NCBI GenBank assembly: GCA_031281895.1
Contig: JAITET010000054.1
Span: 1-10,303, forward strand
Reading direction: 5' to 3'
Source of the DNA: Puniceicoccales bacterium
Lineage (GTDB): Bacteria > Verrucomicrobiota > Verrucomicrobiia > Opitutales > JAIRKQ01
DNA length: 10,303 nucleotides
A program made the translations under genes and the position numbers. A model generated the notes under the pieces. That model was not told where the DNA came from. It ran no database searches and was given only the letters and a program-made list of their open reading frames with translations. Of the stretch, positions 6,141-10,303 are shown one piece after another (position 1 is the first letter of the stretch; each line of letters opens with the position of its first letter).

Positions 6141-8765
6141 CTACGGTTTATTATAGCCACCCATGGCAAACGCTGCCCGTCCACCTCCGGATCCCTTGTG
6201 TTTGGATGTGAGTTTTTTGACGATATCGTTGGCATTGCACCCGGCCACGATTGCACTATCGGAACAACAGGCAACAACGGAACACTTGCCCTGCACACAC
6301 GAAGTCAAAGTTACTACACCTTCTCCTATCCCATGTAAAATATCCAACGCCAATATGCGCAATTCATCGGGCGATAGATTGTCGACCTCTTTTTCAATGT
6401 GAATCATTGTCCCTTCCGACGGAAAGCTCGACTGTATCACTTCCAATGCCATGTTTTGCAGAAACATTTGCCGGGCCATTTTGGCGGATTTTTCCAGCTC
6501 TTTGCAGCGATTTGCAAAAGCATCTACTTTGTCTAAGAGTTCCGAAGGTTGGCACGAGAAGATCTTGCACTGCTGCCCAACAATGGCTCCATTTGTCCTG
6601 AAAAAATCAAAGGCTGCTTGCCCCGTAACCGCTTCTATGCGCCGAATTCCAGCGGCAATCGCAGAGGTAGAAATAATTTTGAAACATGCAATCTCGGAAA
6701 TATTGTTGACATGGCATCCGCCACATAGCTCCTGGGAAAAGTCTCCAAATTCGACCACGCGAACAATTTCACCGTATTTTTCTCCAAAATTAGCAATGCA
6801 ACCGGGCGGTACGTGATCCTTCGAAGTTTCAAAAATTTTGGAATTCTCACAGCCAAGAATTTTTTCTTCCACGAGCTTTTCAATCTTTTCCAATTCCTGT
6901 TCCGTCGGAGCAGAAAGGACATTGAAATCAAAACGAAGGCGCTTGTCATCGACGCATGATCCCGCTTGTTTGATGTGATTTCCAAGTATCTGTCGCAGGG
7001 CAAAATGGAGAATGTGGGTGGCAGAATGATTCCTTGCAACATTGCGGCGAAATGATTTATCAACCGATAAAATTGCCCCTTGATGCGGAGATAGGGAGTC
7101 GATTTGTTCCCGTATTTCATGGAGATAGCATCCGTTTTTATCCTTTTGCACGTCGACCACATGGAAAATATGCGGTCCAATTTGAACAGTTCCTCGGTCC
7201 CCGATTTGTCCTCCGCATTCTGCGTAAAAGGGAGTCTTGTCGAAAATTAGAAATGTTTTCCCTTCCCTGCCAATAACATCCAGCATAACCGCCTGGATAT
7301 TTTCAATGTTACCAATGTCATAGCCGACGAATTTTGTCTGTGGTGTGGCATTATTTGACACTTCAATGATAGATTTTTTCTGGGCCGAACGGGCGAGCGT
7401 ACGCTGTTTTTCCATGGCACATTTGAACCCCTCAACGTCGACGGAAATTCCACGTTCCGCCGCCATCAGTTGTGTCAAATCCAGTGGAAACCCGTAGGTG
7501 TCATATAGCAAAAACACATAATCTCCTGCGATAACGTTTCCGGATTTTTCGCAGATTTCGTGGAAAATTGTAATGCCCCGGTCGATGGTTTTGGAAAATG
7601 ATTGTTCTTCATTTTTTAATACCGCTTCAATGGTTGACTTTTGTTCGACCAATTCACCGAAAACTGTCCCCATTTTGTCGATGACTACCGATGACAGTTT
7701 TGAAAAAAATCCATGGGGCAGTTCTAGTAACTTCCCAAACATCACGGCTCGCCGCAAAATCCTGCGTAGGACATAGCCACGGCCCTCATTGGATGGGAAT
7801 ATTCCATCGCCTATGGCAAATGTCAGGGTCCTGACATGGTCAGCAATCGCACGGAACCAGAAGTCAATGCGTTCGTCCGATGACATGTTTGTTCGGGAGG
7901 TAGGAACAGTTCCACGGTATTTTTGACCGCACATTTTTTCAGCCGCCGTGAAAATATCTGCAAACAGATCACTGTCGTAGTTTGATGGCAATTGGGAAAA
8001 GTCGGAAAAGTTTTTAGTCTTTGCCAAAATTCCCACAACGCGTTCAAATCCAATCCCCGTGTCAACATGTTTATCTTTTAAATTCTCAAAGGTCCCATGG
8101 ACCGTGGCATTAAATTGAATAAAGACGAGATTCCATAGCTCCATGCACCAAGGATTACCAGCGTTGACAAGCCCGCCGTTGGTATTACCCTTCGGGGTTA
8201 GGTCCATGTGGATTTCGGAGCATGGTCCACAGGGCCCCGTCTCCCCCATCATCCAGAAATTATCGGCCTTGGAACCTTCGATGATGTGGGTTTTGGGATC
8301 CATGTTTTCCTTCAAAAAAATTTCTTCCCAAATGTCGTATGCTTCTTCGTCGAAGGAGGAGGGCTCGTTTGGTTTTGGAGAATAGATGGTGGCGTAGAGC
8401 CTATTTTTAGGAAAATTCCAGACCTTTGTCAGTAGATCCCAGGCCATCTCGATGGCTTCTCTTTTAAAATAATCACCGAACGACCAATTGCCAAGCATTT
8501 CAAAGAACGTGTGGTGATAGGTATCGAATCCGACATCGTCGAGGTCATTGTGTTTCCCCCCTGCCCTGATGCACTTTTGTGTGTCAGCGATTCGTAGGCA
8601 AGTCGGCTGGGCTTGTCCGAGGAAAAATGTGACAAACTGATTCATGCCGGCATTTGTAAACAATAGGTTTGGCGTGTCCGGCAAAAGGGAGGCCGACTTT
8701 ACTATTCTATGACCATGGTGGGAAAAAAAATCAAGGAACGACTGTCTAACCTCATTGGAATTCAT
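6141..8765 (-). CDS. alaS: Alanyl-tRNA synthetase
   Basis: It charges tRNA-Ala with alanine and hydrolyses Ser- or Gly-tRNA-Ala, in the cytosol. The 874 residues match full-length bacterial AlaRS. The class II catalytic core holds NLLFTNAGMNQF (33-44), TQKCIRAGGKHNDL (62-75), FEMLGNWSFGDYF (88-100), TGPCGPCSE (176-184) and the motif 3 region DTGIGFERV (235-243). The editing domain has HSATH (580-584) and CGGCH (681-685), giving the four zinc-site positions. The C-Ala domain ends in GSGGGRAAFAMGG (858-870). All parts are intact. The ATG at 8765 has no ribosome binding site, and a candidate promoter ends seven bases before it and overlaps a palindrome. It is 56 bases after the RluA-like gene, so read-through from ruvA is also possible. 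It is convergent with the tRNA gene. Confidence 0.98.
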   Translation of the reverse strand: MNSNEVRQSFLDFFSHHGHRIVKSASLLPDTPNLLFTNAGMNQFVTFFLGQAQPTCLRIADTQKCIRAGGKHNDLDDVGFDTYHHTFFEMLGNWSFGDYFKREAIEMAWDLLTKVWNFPKNRLYATIYSPKPNEPSSFDEEAYDIWEEIFLKENMDPKTHIIEGSKADNFWMMGETGPCGPCSEIHMDLTPKGNTNGGLVNAGNPWCMELWNLVFIQFNATVHGTFENLKDKHVDTGIGFERVVGILAKTKNFSDFSQLPSNYDSDLFADIFTAAEKMCGQKYRGTVPTSRTNMSSDERIDFWFRAIADHVRTLTFAIGDGIFPSNEGRGYVLRRILRRAVMFGKLLELPHGFFSKLSSVVIDKMGTVFGELVEQKSTIEAVLKNEEQSFSKTIDRGITIFHEICEKSGNVIAGDYVFLLYDTYGFPLDLTQLMAAERGISVDVEGFKCAMEKQRTLARSAQKKSIIEVSNNATPQTKFVGYDIGNIENIQAVMLDVIGREGKTFLIFDKTPFYAECGGQIGDRGTVQIGPHIFHVVDVQKDKNGCYLHEIREQIDSLSPHQGAILSVDKSFRRNVARNHSATHILHFALRQILGNHIKQAGSCVDDKRLRFDFNVLSAPTEQELEKIEKLVEEKILGCENSKIFETSKDHVPPGCIANFGEKYGEIVRVVEFGDFSQELCGGCHVNNISEIACFKIISTSAIAAGIRRIEAVTGQAAFDFFRTNGAIVGQQCKIFSCQPSELLDKVDAFANRCKELEKSAKMARQMFLQNMALEVIQSSFPSEGTMIHIEKEVDNLSPDELRILALDILHGIGEGVVTLTSCVQGKCSVVACCSDSAIVAGCNANDIVKKLTSKHKGSGGGRAAFAMGGYNKP

Positions 8766-8772
8766 TTACGAC

Positions 8773-8800
8773 AAGCTAAGGAATGGGAAATATTTGCCAA
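8773..8800 (-). promoter_or_regulatory. Candidate alaS promoter overlapping a palindrome
   Basis: On the minus strand TTGGCA (8800-8795, five of six consensus bases) and TAGCTT (8778-8773, three of six) are separated by 16 bp. The ATG follows after seven bases. The 16-mer TGGGAAATATTTGCCA (8784-8799, plus strand) is a palindrome with one mismatched pair and covers the -35 box, so it could be an operator. Confidence 0.35.
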
Positions 8801-8821
8801 ATAAAAAATGTTCCACGGGGA

Positions 8822-9541
8822 TTATTTTAGCAACAGCTTCATGAGCGATTGAAATTTTTTCGGCAATGGGGATTTGATTTTTTGGGAAGAATCAATTTCG
8901 AGGCATGACAGATGGATCGGCAGATATTGCGTACTCCAATGGTTTTTGAGATTCGGTGTTTTTAGGAATTTCTTCGTGACATTTATGCCATTGGAGGCGT
9001 ACAAATTTTCCCCGATTATTCCTATGCCGCACTCGTGGGCGTGCAGGCGGATTTGGTGTGGCCTTGGGAAGCATGTGGTGGCTTTCCAATGTTCGTAGGG
9101 ACCGACATTTTCGATGAACCGGAAATCCGTATGTGATTTTTTGCCGGTTTTGTGAGAAACGACCATGGCATGATGAAAGGAATGTTTTGCGATGGGGAGG
9201 TCGCAGGTGATAATTTTGTCCAAGGTCGATGGAAGTGCCAGCAGGTCGAATGTAAATGTAAAAAGTTGGGAACCATGAAAATTTCGCAGTTCAGCCGCCG
9301 ATTTTTTCGTTTTTGCGATCAAAAATATTCCCGAAATTTCCCCGTCGAGGGCAAAGATTTCCTTTGGATAACATAGACCGATACTTACCCATTGTTTTGG
9401 GAGGTGTTCAAGAATTTTTTCGGAGGGGACATCGGGCGGTTTGTCAATGGCCAAAAAATTATCCAGATTTACCAAAATTTTTACCTTTACACTGGTTTCA
9501 CGGATTGTGTTTGGTGGAAAACCGATAAAATTTCGTTCCAT
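8822..9541 (-). CDS. Divergent RluA-family pseudouridine synthase
   Basis: It probably converts a uridine in rRNA or tRNA to pseudouridine. The 239-residue protein follows the RluA catalytic fold. NLDNFLAIDKPPDVPSE (25-41) matches the opening strand and KP signature. FALDGEISGIFLIAKT (63-78) matches motif II, with the catalytic Asp66 kept but the usual preceding Arg-Leu-Asp read as Ala-Leu-Asp. CFPRPHQIRLHAHECGIGIIGENLY (157-181) matches the TGRTHQIR-type motif III, again altered (TGR becomes FPR). No S4 RNA-binding domain precedes it. The ATG is six bases after the ruvA stop, which suggests translational coupling. Loss of the conserved Arg and weak conservation overall make target and activity uncertain; a degenerate or specialised enzyme is possible. 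Confidence 0.8.
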   Translation of the reverse strand: MERNFIGFPPNTIRETSVKVKILVNLDNFLAIDKPPDVPSEKILEHLPKQWVSIGLCYPKEIFALDGEISGIFLIAKTKKSAAELRNFHGSQLFTFTFDLLALPSTLDKIITCDLPIAKHSFHHAMVVSHKTGKKSHTDFRFIENVGPYEHWKATTCFPRPHQIRLHAHECGIGIIGENLYASNGINVTKKFLKTPNLKNHWSTQYLPIHLSCLEIDSSQKIKSPLPKKFQSLMKLLLK

Positions 9542-9547
9542 TGATGG

Positions 9548-10150
9548 CTACGTGTTTAGGGCGGACCGAATTATCGTTTCCGTCGAAGCATCATTGCCGA
9601 GCCGTTCGATGGACTGCCGGATGGCCCGTTCCGCATCGGCCGTTTTATATCCCAACGACAGGAGAGCGGCCATGGCATCGCCAATGTTGCTCGACTGGAC
9701 GGAAAACTTTTTGCCTGCCGCCATGATAGATTTTGCTGCGATGGCGGAAACATCTTTGTCGGACAGTTCCATGATGATCCTCTCTGCGGATTTCTTGCCG
9801 ATGCCGTGACATTTGGCCAAAATATCAGCATTCCGCGTCGAAATGGCATCCTTGAGCACCGGAAGGGATAGCTTGCTCATGATATTGAGTGCCGTTCGCG
9901 GGCCGATTCCCGAGACTTTTTCAACGATCAGTTTAAAAAAATCCCGTTCTTCGGCCCCTAGGAACCCATACAATTCCTGCCTGTCTTCCCGATAGACTGG
10001 GTAGATTTGTAGCTTCACACGTTCACCCGGGGCTGGCAACTGGCAGCTGACGGTCAGGGGGATATTTATGAGATATCCAATCCCTCCGACTTCTACCGTT
10101 GCCGATGTGGCTTCAGATCCCACGAGCGTACCTGTGAGAAAAACTATCAC
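9548..10150 (-). CDS. ruvA: Holliday junction branch migration subunit RuvA
   Basis: It binds four-way DNA junctions as a tetramer and recruits the RuvB motor during recombination and repair. The 200-residue length is typical. The OB-fold domain (1-64) carries the acidic pin Glu55-Asp56 in YREDRQELYGF. Two helix-hairpin-helix motifs follow, VSGIGPRTALNI (79-90) and CHGIGKKSAERI (114-125). The C-terminal domain III (about 155-200) has SLGYKTADAERAI, the RuvB-contacting helices. The start is GTG at 10150, set by the family's MIxxLxGxL opening. GGAAG lies too close to the GTG to be a good ribosome binding site. It heads the cluster with the RluA-like gene and perhaps alaS. No ruvB or ruvC is in the window. 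Confidence 0.97.
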   Translation of the reverse strand: MIVFLTGTLVGSEATSATVEVGGIGYLINIPLTVSCQLPAPGERVKLQIYPVYREDRQELYGFLGAEERDFFKLIVEKVSGIGPRTALNIMSKLSLPVLKDAISTRNADILAKCHGIGKKSAERIIMELSDKDVSAIAAKSIMAAGKKFSVQSSNIGDAMAALLSLGYKTADAERAIRQSIERLGNDASTETIIRSALNT

Positions 10151-10158
10151 GGCTTCCG

Positions 10159-10186
10159 TTCATAGATAATTCTTTCCCAAATGCAA
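10159..10186 (-). promoter_or_regulatory. Candidate ruvA promoter
   Basis: On the minus strand TTGCAT (10186-10181) and TATGAA (10164-10159) are separated by 16 bp, each matching four of six consensus bases. The GTG start of ruvA follows after eight bases. Confidence 0.35.
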
Positions 10187-10210
10187 GCCCACTTTCGGTT
10201 TTTTCTCCGG

Positions 10211-10303
10211 CTACTCCTCCGGCACCCCAGTGATGGTAATTTCTTCCCTAGCCTGATGTCCTATTTTTTCTTTTCTTTTTTTCCATTGCCTTTTTGGGGT
10301 GCT
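10211..10303 (-). CDS. Possible 3' end of an upstream gene
   Basis: One minus-strand frame is open from the window edge to a TAG at 10211. It encodes 30 residues that begin STPKRQWKKRKEKIGHQ and end ITITGVPEE. The basic stretch and acidic end would suit a C-terminus. The competing frames also stay open for a while: one ends GNGKKEKKK with a stop at about 10262, another ends KNRTSG at about 10251. The frame cannot be settled from this piece, and no family is recognisable. The gene would lie 60 bases before ruvA on the same strand. Confidence 0.25.
   Translation of the reverse strand, partial: STPKRQWKKRKEKIGHQAREEITITGVPEE

Noticed and set aside
5928..6338. Plus-strand open frame of 136 codons
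   Set aside because: It runs through the repeat and into the antisense of alaS, has no ribosome binding site and no family resemblance. The matching frame in repeat copy 1 is closed by a stop.
6635..7180. Minus-strand open frame of 181 codons within alaS
   Set aside because: It is an out-of-frame shadow of alaS, which is intact over the whole region.

Overview
The window looks like a piece of a bacterial chromosome of moderate G+C content. Three minus-strand transcription units carry housekeeping genes, and one plus-strand stretch carries a NUDIX hydrolase gene and a tRNA gene. The alanyl-tRNA synthetase and glycolytic enzymes read like Verrucomicrobiota proteins (perhaps the Opitutae/Puniceicoccales side, e.g. 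the 'MELWNLVFIQFNA' stretch of AlaS). That placement is from memory of the family, not a search, so treat it as a moderate-confidence inference.

Layout, left to right. Positions 1-673 hold no gene I can support, only scattered short repeats and a candidate terminator. A 693-residue coiled-coil protein of unknown function follows on the minus strand (674-2755), with the only textbook Shine-Dalgarno sequence in the window. After a 304-bp gap comes tpiA (3060-3839), then pgk (3864-5060), as a two-gene glycolytic operon on the minus strand. Divergent from pgk is a NUDIX hydrolase of the ADP-ribose pyrophosphatase type (5143-5694, plus), followed by a CAU-anticodon tRNA (5817-5891, plus). Convergent with these is a minus-strand cluster transcribed from the right edge: ruvA (9548-10150), a divergent RluA-family pseudouridine synthase (8822-9541) and alaS (6141-8765). 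The right edge may hold the last codons of another minus-strand gene.

Functionally, pgk and tpiA form the triose-phosphate segment of glycolysis. RuvA serves Holliday junction processing. AlaS and the tRNA serve translation, and the RluA-like enzyme probably modifies RNA. The coiled-coil gene stands apart: it is more A+T-rich by eye, has its own promoter and strong ribosome binding site, and matches no enzyme family I recognise.

The most interesting non-coding signal is a dispersed element of about 80-100 bp that occurs twice between genes (2916-3013 and 6006-6086). The copies are in the same orientation, each about 50 bp downstream of the stop codon of a minus-strand gene (tpiA and alaS). 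By hand alignment about 69 of 74 shared positions are identical. Each copy folds into a long imperfect hairpin, and a 20-base length difference is confined to the terminal loop. This looks like a REP/ERIC/MITE-type palindromic repeat family or a repeated 3'-UTR structure that I do not recognise. A second pattern is that pgk, alaS, ruvA and the NUDIX gene all lack a Shine-Dalgarno sequence and all carry a candidate promoter of the form TTGNNN-16 bp-TANNNN ending 7-8 bases before the start codon. This would give leaderless or nearly leaderless mRNAs.
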